Source of the DNA: Myxococcus stipitatus DSM 14675
GTDB lineage: Bacteria > Myxococcota > Myxococcia > Myxococcales > Myxococcaceae
Direction of reading: 5' to 3'
Assembly (NCBI RefSeq): GCF_000331735.1
Contig: NC_020126.1
Span: 5,412,501-5,476,500 of the forward strand
Length of the DNA stretch: 64,000 bases
Below are positions 45,406 through 54,587 of this stretch, one piece after another. How positions within the stretch are numbered: position 1 is the first letter of the stretch; each line of letters begins with the position of its first letter. The translations under genes and the position numbers were made by a program. The notes beneath the pieces are model-generated. The model was given only the letters and a program-made list of their open reading frames with translations, was not told the origin of the DNA and made no database searches.

Positions 45406-47241
45406 ATGAGAAGCCAAGCGCGCCATGCCATCATTCTCGCGGGGGCCGCCGTCGTCGGCCTCGCGGTCATCGCCTTCGCCCAGGGGCAGCCCCCCGCCGC
45501 CGTGCAGCCGGAGCCGCACGGTGTCTTCGGCGCCCTCCTCAACTACCTGCACAAGCAGCCCTTCATCCTGCTGTTCCTCGTCGTGGCCGCGGGCTTCGCG
45601 CTGGGCGAGGTGAAGGTGAAGGGCGTGGGCATGGGCTCCACGGCGGCCACCCTCCTGCTGGCCCTGGTCGTCAGCTTCTGGGCCTTCCACTCCTACAAGA
45701 TTCAATACGCCCTGCCGGAGTTCACCAGCACGGTGTTCTTCAACCTCTTCATCTTCGCCATCGGCATGAAGGTGGGGCCGCAGTTCCTCGGCGGTATCCA
45801 CCGCGAGGGCAAGCACCTCATCCTCCTCGCGCTGCTGGTGCCGCTGCTGTCGTCCGCGCTGGTGTACGCGTCGCGCTTCGTCACGACGCTGGCGCCGGGA
45901 CTCCTCGCGGGCATCCTCTCGGGCGCCAACACGGCCACGCCCGGCTTCGGCGCGGCGCAGGCGGCCCTCGCCAGCGGCGCCGCGAAGCTCTCACCCGAGC
46001 ACGCGAAGCTGGCGACCGACAACCTCACCACGTCCTACGCGTTCCTCTACTGCATCAGCATGGTGGCCTTCACCGTGATGATGTCGTTCCTGCCCAGGAT
46101 GTTCGGCCGCGACGCGGTGGCGGACGGCAAGGCGATGGAGAAGGAGCTCTCCGGCGAGGACTCCGCGCCGCTGCCCGGCACCGCCGACGCGTTCATCCGG
46201 GGCTACATGCCGTTGGACCTGCGCGTCTTCCGCGTGGAGAACCCGGCGCTGGAGGGCCGCACCGTCGCGGACCTGGACCACGCCCATCCCCGCGTCGCCG
46301 TCGAGCGCGTCTACCACGACGGCAAGGTCTACAACCCACCCCCGGACCTGGTGCTGCACCGAGGCGACGAGGTGGCGATGCTGGGCCCCGTGTCGCTGCT
46401 GCTCGCGGGAGGGCCGCACATCGGCCCGGAGGTGGATGACTCCAAGCTGCGCAACGTGAAGTTCGACACGGTGGAGTTCATCGTCCAGAACAAGGAGGTC
46501 GTCGGCAAGACGCTGGGCGAGCTCGCGCAGCACATGGGCCAGGGCATCTACCTCAACGCCATCTTCCGGGCCGGCGACCAGCTCCCCGTGAGCCGGGACC
46601 GGACGGTCAACAAGGGCGACGTGCTGCGCATCACCGGCAGTGCCCGGCGCGTGGCGGGGCTGAAGCAGGTGCTGGGTCCCGCCGTCAAACCGAGCCTCTC
46701 CACGGACATCATCACCTTGGGGCTCGGGCTCGCCGCGGGCGCGCTGCTGGGCGCCATCACCATCCCGCTCTTCGGCATCCAGTTCAGCCTGGGCTCCGCC
46801 GTCGGTCTGCTCGTCGTCAGCATCGGCCTGAGCATCCTGCGCACCCACAACCCGGCCTTCGGCGGTCCGTTCCCGGAGTCCGCGCGGCAGCTGCTCGAGG
46901 ACCTGGGGCTCAATGTCTTCATCGCCATCCTCGGGTTGAACGCGGGCCCCGGCGTGCAGCACGCCATCGAGCAGGGCCTGTTGGGGCCCACGCTCATCAT
47001 CGGCTCCATCGCGGCCTTCGTCCCGCCCCTCGTCGGCTGGGTCGTGGGTCAGTATGTCTTCAAGATGAACACCGCCGTGCTGATGGGCGCCATCGCGGGT
47101 GCCCGGTGCAACAGCGCGGGCATGCGCGCGGCGCAGGAGGCGTCGAAGAGCATCGTCCCGGCCATCGGCTATCCCGTGACGTTCGCCATCTCCAACCTGC
47201 TGCTCACCCTCATCTGCTACCTGTTCGCCCTGATGGGCTGA
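45406..47241 (+). CDS. AspT/YidE-family antiporter with two TrkA-C domains
   Basis: From the ATG at 45406 (CAGGAGG upstream) the product is 611 residues. Two sets of about five membrane helices flank a cytoplasmic part. The first set includes GFALGEVKVKGVGMGSTAATLLLALVV and LAGILSGANTATPGFGAAQAAL. The cytoplasmic part has two TrkA-C domains (FRVENPALEGRTVADLDHAH and VEFIVQNKEVVGKTLGEL). The second set repeats family glycines (GLNVFIAILGLNAGPG, MGAIAGARCNSAGMRAAQEA). The family includes the aspartate:alanine exchanger. Aspartate 4-decarboxylase lies 12.7 kb away, so aspartate/alanine exchange is plausible but not shown. Confidence 0.88.
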   Translation: MRSQARHAIILAGAAVVGLAVIAFAQGQPPAAVQPEPHGVFGALLNYLHKQPFILLFLVVAAGFALGEVKVKGVGMGSTAATLLLALVVSFWAFHSYKIQYALPEFTSTVFFNLFIFAIGMKVGPQFLGGIHREGKHLILLALLVPLLSSALVYASRFVTTLAPGLLAGILSGANTATPGFGAAQAALASGAAKLSPEHAKLATDNLTTSYAFLYCISMVAFTVMMSFLPRMFGRDAVADGKAMEKELSGEDSAPLPGTADAFIRGYMPLDLRVFRVENPALEGRTVADLDHAHPRVAVERVYHDGKVYNPPPDLVLHRGDEVAMLGPVSLLLAGGPHIGPEVDDSKLRNVKFDTVEFIVQNKEVVGKTLGELAQHMGQGIYLNAIFRAGDQLPVSRDRTVNKGDVLRITGSARRVAGLKQVLGPAVKPSLSTDIITLGLGLAAGALLGAITIPLFGIQFSLGSAVGLLVVSIGLSILRTHNPAFGGPFPESARQLLEDLGLNVFIAILGLNAGPGVQHAIEQGLLGPTLIIGSIAAFVPPLVGWVVGQYVFKMNTAVLMGAIAGARCNSAGMRAAQEASKSIVPAIGYPVTFAISNLLLTLICYLFALMG

Positions 47242-47252
47242 GCGAGGCCACC

Positions 47253-48167
47253 ATGAGTGCTCCCCTCCCCTCCTGGAATGACGGCGCCGCGCGCCAGGCG
47301 TTGCTGGACTTCGTCGACGCCGTCACCACCGAAGGTGCTCCCACCTACGTTCCGCCGGAGGACCGCGTGGCGGTCTTCGACAACGACGGGACGCTCTGGT
47401 CCGAGCAGCCCATGTACGTCCAGGCCCTCTTCGCCGTGGACCGCGTGCGCGCGCTGGCCCCGTCCCACCCCGAGTGGCGCGGACGACAGCCCTTCAAGGC
47501 GCTCATCGAGGGAGACGAAGAAGCCCTCCGCACGCTCACCGAACACGACGCCGCCGCGCTCCTCGCGGCCACGCACGCGGGGATGACCACGGGCGAGTTC
47601 TCCCACACCGTCAAGGAGTGGCTCGCCAAGGCCAGACACCCGCGCTTCCAGCGCCCGTTCACCCACTGCGTCTACCAGCCGATGCTGGAGCTCCTGGACC
47701 ACCTGCGGACGCGTGGGTTCGACCTGCACATCGTCTCGGGCGGGGGCATCGACTTCCTGCGGACCTTCTGCGAGGAGACCTACGGCATCCCCTCCTCGCA
47801 TGTGATTGGCAGCAGCGGGAAGACCCGCATGGAGTGGCGCGAGGGGCAGCCCGTGCTCGTCAAGCTGCCCAGCCTCACCAGCCTCGATGACGGCGAGGGC
47901 AAGCCCATCAACATCCACCTGCACATCGGCAAGCGCCCGGTGCTCGCGTTCGGCAACTCGGACGGGGACCTCCAGATGTTGCAGTACACCGGCGTCCGGG
48001 ACGGGCCTCGGCTGCGCCTGCTCCTGCACCACGACGACGACGCGCGCGAGTATGCCTATGACCGCGAGGCCAAGGCGGGCCGCCTGGACCACGCGCTCGA
48101 GGTCGCCGGCCAGGAGGGGTGGACGGTGGTGAGCATGCGCTCGGACTGGAGCCGCGTGTTCTCGTGA
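47253..48167 (+). CDS. HAD-superfamily phosphatase
   Basis: The product is 304 residues. HAD motif I is VAVFDNDGTLW, with the nucleophile Asp two before the second acid. Motif II is LHIVSGGGIDF. A Lys in VKLPSL and the acidic motif FGNSDGDLQML provide motifs III and IV. The cap between motifs I and II is helical. The layout resembles the phosphoserine-phosphatase-like C1 group. It lies 11 bp after the AspT-type gene, so it may be cotranscribed. The substrate is unknown. Confidence 0.9.
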   Translation: MSAPLPSWNDGAARQALLDFVDAVTTEGAPTYVPPEDRVAVFDNDGTLWSEQPMYVQALFAVDRVRALAPSHPEWRGRQPFKALIEGDEEALRTLTEHDAAALLAATHAGMTTGEFSHTVKEWLAKARHPRFQRPFTHCVYQPMLELLDHLRTRGFDLHIVSGGGIDFLRTFCEETYGIPSSHVIGSSGKTRMEWREGQPVLVKLPSLTSLDDGEGKPINIHLHIGKRPVLAFGNSDGDLQMLQYTGVRDGPRLRLLLHHDDDAREYAYDREAKAGRLDHALEVAGQEGWTVVSMRSDWSRVFS

Positions 48168-48173
48168 GCCGCG

Positions 48174-49037
48174 TCAGTGCTTCTTCCCGAGCGGGAACAG
48201 GAACGCGAGCTGGAAGCGCAGCTGCCAGTCCGCGGCGCCCGGCAGGTCGGGCCGGACGGCGTTGTAGTACGCGGACACGGAGCCGTTCAGCGCCTGCTTG
48301 TGGATGCTGAACACCTTGCCCGCGCCCAGGCCGAAGGGAATCGTCCACCGCTCGCCCTTCGGCCCCTCCCAGTTCGCGGTGAGGATGGGCGCCGACGTCA
48401 CGTACCAGCCCTTCGGCAGGTTGTAGCTGACGAAGTACTGGAGCAGGAGCTGGTTGACGGTGGCCCGGTCATCGTCCCCGAAGACGGAGAACACGTTGTT
48501 GGCCAGCACGCCGATGGACCACGGTGAGGGCTGCACCAGCACCACCGCCGACGGCCCCACGCTCCACTTCCCCGTGCCCAGCGCGTCGTCCGTGGCCGTG
48601 GGCAGGAGGAACGCGGGGCCCACGCCCCAGATGACCGCGCCCGGCTTGGATGGCACCACGAAGAACGTGGCCGACGTGTCCCCCAGCCCGAACGTCCCCG
48701 TGCTGTCCTCGGACAGCCCCGGCTGCGCGACGATGGGGAGGATGACGCGGTTGATGAGATTGAAACGGTGCGTCAGCGGCAGCGGGACGACCGGCTGGAT
48801 GTTGAGCGTGTTGCGCACCCGGTCCTTGGGTTTCACCCCCAGGTCCAGGTTGTCCTGGAGGGGCACGCTGATGAGCGCGGCCACCGGGTTCTGGACCTGC
48901 TTCGCCAGGTCCTGCTCCTGAGAGGACGCCTCGGGGGCCGGCGCGGCGGCGGGGTCCTCGGCGAAGGCGCCCCACGGCGTCGCCAGCAATCCCAGCAGGG
49001 CCCACGCACGCCCCACGCCCCCTCTTCGTGTCGCCAT
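48174..49037 (-). CDS. Predicted outer-membrane or periplasmic beta-rich protein
   Basis: The ATG at 49037 is preceded by AGGAG and gives 287 residues with a signal peptide (GRAWALLGLLATPWGAFA). The mature protein has long beta segments typical of myxobacterial channel-like proteins: NTLNIQPVVPLPLTHRFNLINRVILP, SATFFVVPSKPGAVIWGVGPAFLLPT, VNQLLLQYFVSYNLPKGWYVTSAP, ending WQLRFQLAFLFPLGKKH. The pattern matches the neutral-zinc or transporter-like barrel group seen as hypothetical proteins. Function is unknown. It converges with the HAD gene with 6 bp between stops. Confidence 0.75.
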   Translation of the reverse strand: MATRRGGVGRAWALLGLLATPWGAFAEDPAAAPAPEASSQEQDLAKQVQNPVAALISVPLQDNLDLGVKPKDRVRNTLNIQPVVPLPLTHRFNLINRVILPIVAQPGLSEDSTGTFGLGDTSATFFVVPSKPGAVIWGVGPAFLLPTATDDALGTGKWSVGPSAVVLVQPSPWSIGVLANNVFSVFGDDDRATVNQLLLQYFVSYNLPKGWYVTSAPILTANWEGPKGERWTIPFGLGAGKVFSIHKQALNGSVSAYYNAVRPDLPGAADWQLRFQLAFLFPLGKKH

Positions 49038-49177
49038 TCCCCGCTCCTGGCCCAGACCTGCTCGAGGGGATGTCCATCGACGCTCCGCCCGCCAAGAGGG
49101 CCTCCCCGCGGGGCACGCCTCGGTGCGCTGGCGTGTCTCAACAGTGCTACTCTTGAAAAACGGCATCAGTGAGAACT

Positions 49178-49199
49178 CATCAATCAAGCTGTATTGATG
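49178..49199. promoter_or_regulatory. Palindrome upstream of the patatin-like gene
   Basis: CATCAAT-caagctgt-ATTGATG is a perfect 7-bp inverted repeat ending 28 bases before the lipase start, in an AT-rich patch of the divergent gap. It is a candidate operator. Confidence 0.45.
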
Positions 49200-49227
49200 G
49201 GTTCGCGAGTTCACCGAGGGGGGACCC

Positions 49228-52113
49228 ATGAGCAAGCGACGCTCGAGTCACAAGACCTCCAGCAAGCGGGAATCGGGCAAGGCCCTGTCCTCGGCCCAGG
49301 GGCTGCTGCATGCCGTTGGCGAGCAGGCCCCTCCGCCTCCGCCGCCCCGGTGGGTGAGGTATCTGGAGAAGCGGCTCACGACGGTGGTGGCGTTGCTGGT
49401 GGCCTTCCTGGCGCTCTCGCAGTTGCCCCAGGTCCACAACATCGTCCTCCAGTTGCCGAGCACGGCCTCCCTGCGCGGCGGCGGCTCCGCGCTCCTGGCC
49501 ATCGCCTTCTCGGCGTACGTCATCCTGCTCGGCATCTTCTTCTTCATGAGCGCGCTGTGGGTCTTCGTGCCGAGAGAGGACGACGAGTACCCCGGGTGGA
49601 TGAGACACCCCAATCGCGTCAGCCAAGGAGTGAAGGCCATCTGCAAGCGATTGGTCTCGCTCGCGCGCTTTCCCCTGGCGGAGGGCTCGGCCGGGCGGGT
49701 GTGGCTCCATGGCGCCATCATCGTGGCGGCGGTGACGCTGGGGGTCGTGGGCTGGCTGGGGTTGTTGCCCGCGCCGTGGAAGGCGAGAGACCCGGGCCCG
49801 AGCATCGTCGCGGGCCTGGCGCTGTCGGTGGGCCTGGTGGGGCTCTTCGGCCGGAGGTTCCTCGCGTGGAAGCCCTCGCTGGGCATCCAGGTGGAGGTCG
49901 TCACGCGCGGCCTGGTGATGACGCTGGGCTCGTACTTCCTCGCGGAGCTGCTGTGGGGGGTCTTCATCCCCAACGTCCCCGAGGCCAGCTTCCGGCTCTA
50001 CACCATCTGGGCCATCTACCACCTGCTCTTCGTGATTCTGTGTGTGGCGCGGGCGCTGGACCTGGTGCCGAACGTCGTGCGGCGCACCGTGTTCGCCCTG
50101 GCGGCGTTGGCGTGCATGTTCCTCATCGGCGAGCAGCTCGCGCGCCAGGGCACGCTCACGGCGCTGGCGCGTGAGGAGCCCGTGGACGCCCAGACGGTCT
50201 TCACCGAGTGGATGGAGTCGGCGAACGCGCGGCTGGACCAGATGTGTGACGGGCCTGTCGTCTTCGTCTCCGCCGCGGGGGGCGGCTCGCGGGCGGCCAT
50301 CTTCGCGATGCTGTCGCTGGAGAGCTTGAACCGCATGCGCGTCGACCCGCCGGACACGAGCACGCCTCGCTGCGTGGACCAGCGGCTCTCCGAGCACGTG
50401 CTCTTCATCAGCAGCGTCTCCGGGGGCAGCGTCGCCAGCGCGCACTTCTCCCACCGCCTGGCACAGGGGACCCTGGGGGTGCCCCTGGCGCCTGGGGTGC
50501 CGCTCAAGCATGCGCCGCGAGAGGAGCTGGAGGCGCACCTGATGGACGGGGCCTGTGGCTTGAAGGCGGACCGGCTCTGGCCCTTGAGCAGCGCGGCGCT
50601 GGACGACATGTTCGTGGACTTCAACGCGCCGCTCCTGCGCGGACTGGTGATGCCCGGCGTGAGCCGAGGCGAGGGCCTGGCCTCCTTCTGGTCCGACTAC
50701 CTCACCTGGCCCGCCAGCTTCTCCGAGCGGGGCCGAGCGCCGCTGCTCCTCGTCAACACGGCGAGCGCGAGGACGGGGGCGCGCGTCGTCACGGGCAAGC
50801 CGCCCCTCCCCTCGCTGATGGTCAACGACGGGAAGCAGCCCTCGGCGCCCGCGCGCTCCACGAGTGAGCTGGTCGCCAGCGGAGACATCGCGCTCGCGGA
50901 TGCGGTCCGGGCGTCCGCGAACTTCCCATGGATTGTCGACTTGCCCAGCGTGGTGGATGCGAAGGGCAACAAGGAGCCACTCATCGATGGCGGGGTGTTC
51001 GACAACACGGGGTTGGACACGTTCGTCTTGTTGTTGCGAGGGCTCACGGATTCAGAGCGCTGGAAGGCGAAGCCCGGGGCGCAGGCGGCCATCGACCAGT
51101 TCTTCGCGAAGCTGGAGCGGCGCGGGGTGTTGTTCGTGGAGATCGACTCGGGGGCGAAGCCACCGTCGCTCGACGAGAGCAGCAGCTCGGGAGGCGCTCT
51201 CTCCACGCCGCTGTCCGCGCTGTCTCGTGCGAGCCATGCGTTCGCGCGAGACATGGCGGAGTACCAGAAGGCGGAGATCGGCCGCCTCCTCGCGGGGAGG
51301 AAGGTCACCATGCTCCAGGCCAGCTACGACTATGGCGACGTGGAGCTCTCCGACGACGCGAGTCCGCAGCAGAGGGAGTGCTTCGCGGAGAACCAGGACG
51401 AGGTGATGACTGCGTGGGCGCTGGGACCCAAGGACAAGGGGCGGTTGTTGGGGCAGTTCCTCTGGCAGGAGGAGACCGTGGGCCAGCGCATCGCCAGCCA
51501 CATCAAGAACCTCCGCGGCGCGGCGCTGACGGAGCAGAGCCTCCTCGCGCTGCTGGAGCGAGGACTGGGCTCGAGCCAGACGGAGCCCTTCATCGCGAAG
51601 CTGAGGGACCCGGCGACGCTGGAGCTGGCGAAGCGGGTGACCGGGCGGCTCGCGAGCGACCAGGTGGCCTTGCAGCAGCAGGCCACCTCACGCCTCTATG
51701 ACCGCGACGCGCCGGCGGTGCAGGTGTTCCTCGACACGGAGATGCAGCGGCCCGAGCGGGAGGTCCAGCCCGACGTGGTCGAGAAGCTGGAGGATGGGAG
51801 CAAGGCCGCCTGGGTCTTCCTGGGTCAGTACCTGTCCGCCGGGAGCGCGTGGCGCACCTGCTACTTCTGCAAGCCGACGGACGCGCGGTGGTCCCAGCCT
51901 CCGCAGCAGTTCGTGGGGAGGACGATGGAGAGCACGGTCCCCGCGCTCTTGAGAGACGACCCGCCGACGGGCCAGCCCGCCACCGAGGGACGCACGTTGG
52001 GCGCCCTCAAGGTGGGCCAGAGTGTCACGGTGCTGGAGGTCCAGGACTGGAACAACCTGGGCTTCATCTGGGCGAAGGTGACGCTGGCTCCTCGGGAGAA
52101 GGCCAAGCACTAG
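49228..52113 (+). CDS. Membrane-anchored patatin-like phospholipase
   Basis: This 961-residue protein has about six N-terminal membrane helices (for example TVVALLVAFLALSQLP, LAIAFSAYVILLGIFFFMSALW, VFALAALACMFLIGEQLA). A patatin-like domain follows: oxyanion loop VVFVSAAGGGSRAAIFAML, nucleophile Ser in FISSVSGGSVASAHF, and the catalytic Asp in LIDGGVFDNTG. The Ser elbow lacks the first Gly of GxSxG, reading SVSGG. A C-terminal domain after residue 800 has paired Cys (WRTCYFCKPTDARW) and ends with an SH3-like strand (SVTVLEVQDWNNLGFIWAKVTL). It should act on lipid acyl chains at the inner membrane. The C-terminal role is unknown. Confidence 0.9.
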   Translation: MSKRRSSHKTSSKRESGKALSSAQGLLHAVGEQAPPPPPPRWVRYLEKRLTTVVALLVAFLALSQLPQVHNIVLQLPSTASLRGGGSALLAIAFSAYVILLGIFFFMSALWVFVPREDDEYPGWMRHPNRVSQGVKAICKRLVSLARFPLAEGSAGRVWLHGAIIVAAVTLGVVGWLGLLPAPWKARDPGPSIVAGLALSVGLVGLFGRRFLAWKPSLGIQVEVVTRGLVMTLGSYFLAELLWGVFIPNVPEASFRLYTIWAIYHLLFVILCVARALDLVPNVVRRTVFALAALACMFLIGEQLARQGTLTALAREEPVDAQTVFTEWMESANARLDQMCDGPVVFVSAAGGGSRAAIFAMLSLESLNRMRVDPPDTSTPRCVDQRLSEHVLFISSVSGGSVASAHFSHRLAQGTLGVPLAPGVPLKHAPREELEAHLMDGACGLKADRLWPLSSAALDDMFVDFNAPLLRGLVMPGVSRGEGLASFWSDYLTWPASFSERGRAPLLLVNTASARTGARVVTGKPPLPSLMVNDGKQPSAPARSTSELVASGDIALADAVRASANFPWIVDLPSVVDAKGNKEPLIDGGVFDNTGLDTFVLLLRGLTDSERWKAKPGAQAAIDQFFAKLERRGVLFVEIDSGAKPPSLDESSSSGGALSTPLSALSRASHAFARDMAEYQKAEIGRLLAGRKVTMLQASYDYGDVELSDDASPQQRECFAENQDEVMTAWALGPKDKGRLLGQFLWQEETVGQRIASHIKNLRGAALTEQSLLALLERGLGSSQTEPFIAKLRDPATLELAKRVTGRLASDQVALQQQATSRLYDRDAPAVQVFLDTEMQRPEREVQPDVVEKLEDGSKAAWVFLGQYLSAGSAWRTCYFCKPTDARWSQPPQQFVGRTMESTVPALLRDDPPTGQPATEGRTLGALKVGQSVTVLEVQDWNNLGFIWAKVTLAPREKAKH

Positions 52114-52745
52114 GGAATGTCCCTCGAGAGGCAGGCCATGTCCTCGGCACGGAGGGATTCGCGGATGACACGGGCACACGTCGCGTCGAAGTCGCGCTGG
52201 CGCTCCCGGGAGTAGTCATGCCGCGCGGACTCGGCGCGCAGCGCGTCGTCGAGGGCACGAGCAGTCAGCACGGCGAACTCCGCGTCGCGTTCCTCGCAGG
52301 CGGCCATGGACAGCTGCGCGACGGCGATGGCCGCGTGGACCGCCCCGGGCACGAAGGGAACGTGGCAGTAGCCCTCCAGGCAATCCGCCACATAGGCGGA
52401 GTGGCTCGCCTGGGCGGCCAGCGCGCTCACCTCATCGTGCCCGCGCCCTGGCGTGTCTCGGACCCAAGCCTCCGTGGCCTCCAGCGCGAGCGGCACGCAG
52501 TCCTCCACCGGCTCGTACCCCGGCGCCTTCGTCAAGGCGTGCTCCGTCGCGAGGCGCACGCACGCGCAGAGCGCGCGCAGGAGGAGCCTTCGCTCCAGCC
52601 CCACCGCCGTGGCGAGGCGTATCAACCAGGCTCCCGACGGACTCCCGTGCCACGCCTCGGCCAGCGTCAGGCCCCGGCTCCACGCCAGCAATTCGTCCGA
52701 GGCATTGGCGCGTCGCAGGAGGGCCTCGAGTTCCATCGCGTCCAC
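52110..52745 (-). CDS. Helical hypothetical protein, possibly immunity-like
   Basis: The GTG at 52745 has GGAGG five bases upstream; the ATG at 52736 is an alternative. The product is 211 residues, all helical: LIRLATAVGLERRLLLRALCACV, then TEHALTKAPGYEPVEDCVPLALEATEAWV, HSAYVADCLEGYC and HAAIAVAQLSMAACEERDAEF. Repeated Ala-rich helices with WV at the end of the second resemble the Imm5-type putative immunity fold, but this is a weak likeness. It overlaps the lipase stop by four bases on the opposite strand and diverges from the RiPP-like precursor gene. Confidence 0.65.
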   Translation of the reverse strand: MDAMELEALLRRANASDELLAWSRGLTLAEAWHGSPSGAWLIRLATAVGLERRLLLRALCACVRLATEHALTKAPGYEPVEDCVPLALEATEAWVRDTPGRGHDEVSALAAQASHSAYVADCLEGYCHVPFVPGAVHAAIAVAQLSMAACEERDAEFAVLTARALDDALRAESARHDYSRERQRDFDATCARVIRESLRAEDMACLSRDIP

Positions 52746-52939
52746 ACACACCTCCCCCTGAGGCCCTCGCGCTGGGCAAACCACCAGGGCGGGCCTCAAC
52801 TCAACACGGAGTCGCGGTGCCGCACAACGTCGGCTCATCGTGTGGAGCGAGCTGCCATGGGTGCCTGCTTGTCTCAGGTTCAAAGAATCAAGCAACTCCA
52901 GCTCTGGACGTCGCGATAACCCTGCTCAGAGGAAACAAC

Positions 52940-53620
52940 ATGACCCAGATCAAATCTCCCCAGGGCTTCATCTCGACGCTTCAGACCGCGCTGAAGTCCG
53001 CCAGCACGGGCGGCAAGGCCGTGGGCGTTCCGGCGCTGAAGAAGGCACTCCAGGGCACTGACGTGGGCGGGCTGAGCCCCCAGCAGAAGAACCTGGTGCG
53101 CGACGCCTTCGAGCAGGTGAAGTTGACCCCGAAGGCCCGCGAGCTCGCGGACCGCTTCGTGAGCGGCAAGGACATTGGCTTCAAGCCGCGCGAGAACGGC
53201 GGCATGGTCAAGGTCATGATGGATGACCCGACCCGCGGCTCGAAGATGCCGGACATCAAGCCTCCGCAAGACGGAACCGGCATCGTCAAGGTCATGATGG
53301 ATGACCCGACCCGCGGCTCGAAGCTCCCGGAGCTCAAGCCCTTGCCGGACGGCGGCATGGTCAAGGTCATGATGGATGACCCGACCCGCGGCTCGAAGAT
53401 GCCGGACATCAAGCCCCCTCAGGACGGAACCGGCATCGTCAAGGTCATGATGGATGACCCGACGCGCGGCTCGAAGCTCCCGGAGCTCAAGCCCTTGCAG
53501 GAAGGCGGCATCGTCAAGGTGATGATGGACGACCCGACGCGTGGCTCGAAGATGCCGGACATCAAGCCTCCTCAGGATGGAACGGGCATCCTCAAGGTCC
53601 GGATGGACAGCCCGGTCTGA
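52940..53620 (+). CDS. Multicore RiPP (graspetide-like) precursor peptide
   Basis: AGAGGAAA precedes the ATG at 52940. The 226-residue product has a helical leader of 88 residues (SPQGFISTLQTALKSAS ... RELADRFVSGKDIGF). Five near-identical units follow, then a partial sixth. Each unit has KVMMDDPTRGSK, then alternately MPDIKPPQDGTG or LPELKPLxxGG. Units run at residues 89-114, 115-139, 140-165, 166-190 and 191-216; the last ten residues are ILKVRMDSPV. Thr, Ser and Lys sit at fixed distance from Asp and Glu, as needed for ester or amide cross-links. The next gene is an ATP-grasp ligase. A structural repeat protein is the alternative. Confidence 0.8.
   Translation: MTQIKSPQGFISTLQTALKSASTGGKAVGVPALKKALQGTDVGGLSPQQKNLVRDAFEQVKLTPKARELADRFVSGKDIGFKPRENGGMVKVMMDDPTRGSKMPDIKPPQDGTGIVKVMMDDPTRGSKLPELKPLPDGGMVKVMMDDPTRGSKMPDIKPPQDGTGIVKVMMDDPTRGSKLPELKPLQEGGIVKVMMDDPTRGSKMPDIKPPQDGTGILKVRMDSPV
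53204..53617 (+). repeat. Tandem coding repeat, alternating 78/75-bp units
   Basis: Five full copies start at 53204, 53282, 53360, 53435-53438 and 53510, alternating two unit types so that the true period is 153 bp, with a partial sixth copy. Copies 1 and 3 and copies 2 and 4 are almost identical at the DNA level, so they arose by recent duplication or are kept alike by gene conversion. Confidence 0.85.
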
Positions 53621-53648
53621 AGTACGGGTGGGAGCAGCCTCGGTCCTC

Positions 53649-54587
53649 ATGGCATCGCGTAAGAAGGTCGTGGTCATCGGCTCGCGTTCGGATGACGCCA
53701 CCCGCTTCGTCGCGGAAGCAGTGGAGCGTCGCCGTGCGCGAGCCGTGCTCTTGGAGACGGACCGGGTGCCGGACTCAGCCGCCTTGAGTTGGGAGGACGG
53801 CGATGTGCACTGGGACGGTGAATGTCTCAGCGACTTGCGTTCGTTCTACATCAAGGTCGTGCGGCTCTCGCTCCCTGTCCCCGAAGCCGAGGCCCTGTCC
53901 GAGCGGAACTTCCCTCGGTGGCAGGAGCAATACCTGGCGGAGCGGGAGCGCCAGTCCTTCCTCCATTCCGTCCTGCGCGCGCTCCACCGGCGTGGAGGCT
54001 CGTTCGTCAATCCGCTGGAAGCCGTTGAGCTGCACTACCTGAAGCTCCATCAACTGGCCTTGCTGCGCCGTCACCGAATACCCGTTCCCAACACCCTGGC
54101 CACCACCTCGCCAGAGGCAGTGCGCGAGTTCGTCGCGCGACACCGCGCGGTCATCTACAAGCCGCTGGGAGGCGGTGCGCTGGTGCGCAAGGTGGAGGAG
54201 GCGGACCTCACCGAGGAGCGGCTCCAATTGCTCGCCAACTGTCCCGTGCTGTTCCAGGAGCAGATTGTGGGCGACGAGTACCGCGCCTACGTGCTCGACG
54301 GTGAGCCGGTGGCCGCCTTCCACATTCCCACCGACGGCGTGGTGGACGCGCGACAGAACCTGCATCGGACGAAGCCAGCCCGCCTGCCAAAGGACGCCTG
54401 GGCGCTGTGCATCAAGGGCGCGAAGGCACTGGGCATGGTCTTCACCGCCGTCGACCTGCGGCGCACGCGGGAAGGCGCCTTCGTCGCGCTTGAATTCAAC
54501 CCGACCCCCGCCATTTCCTTCTTCGATGATCCGCACGATGGCAAAGTCATCAGCCGGCTCGCCAGCTACCTCGTCTCCAAGGCCTGA
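53649..54587 (+). CDS. ATP-grasp ligase, graspetide synthetase/RimK type
   Basis: From the ATG at 53649 the product is 312 residues. The N-terminal Rossmann-like part reads KKVVVIGSRSDDATRFVAEA and RAVLLETDRVP, like MvdC/MvdD pre-ATP-grasp domains. SFVNPLEAVELHYLKLHQLALLRRH and IPVPNTLATTSPEAVREFV are typical of the group. ATP-binding residues are in AVIYKPLGGGALV and VLFQEQIVGDEYRAYVLDG. The metal-binding end is LEFNPTPAISFFDD. It probably activates Asp/Glu side chains as acyl phosphates and joins them to Thr/Ser/Lys of the precursor. It lies 28 bp after the precursor gene. A RimK-like tail-adding role is the alternative. Confidence 0.85.
   Translation: MASRKKVVVIGSRSDDATRFVAEAVERRRARAVLLETDRVPDSAALSWEDGDVHWDGECLSDLRSFYIKVVRLSLPVPEAEALSERNFPRWQEQYLAERERQSFLHSVLRALHRRGGSFVNPLEAVELHYLKLHQLALLRRHRIPVPNTLATTSPEAVREFVARHRAVIYKPLGGGALVRKVEEADLTEERLQLLANCPVLFQEQIVGDEYRAYVLDGEPVAAFHIPTDGVVDARQNLHRTKPARLPKDAWALCIKGAKALGMVFTAVDLRRTREGAFVALEFNPTPAISFFDDPHDGKVISRLASYLVSKA

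Noticed and set aside
53204-53617. CRISPR-like regular repeat
   Set aside because: Units are contiguous, in frame and coding, without unique spacers.
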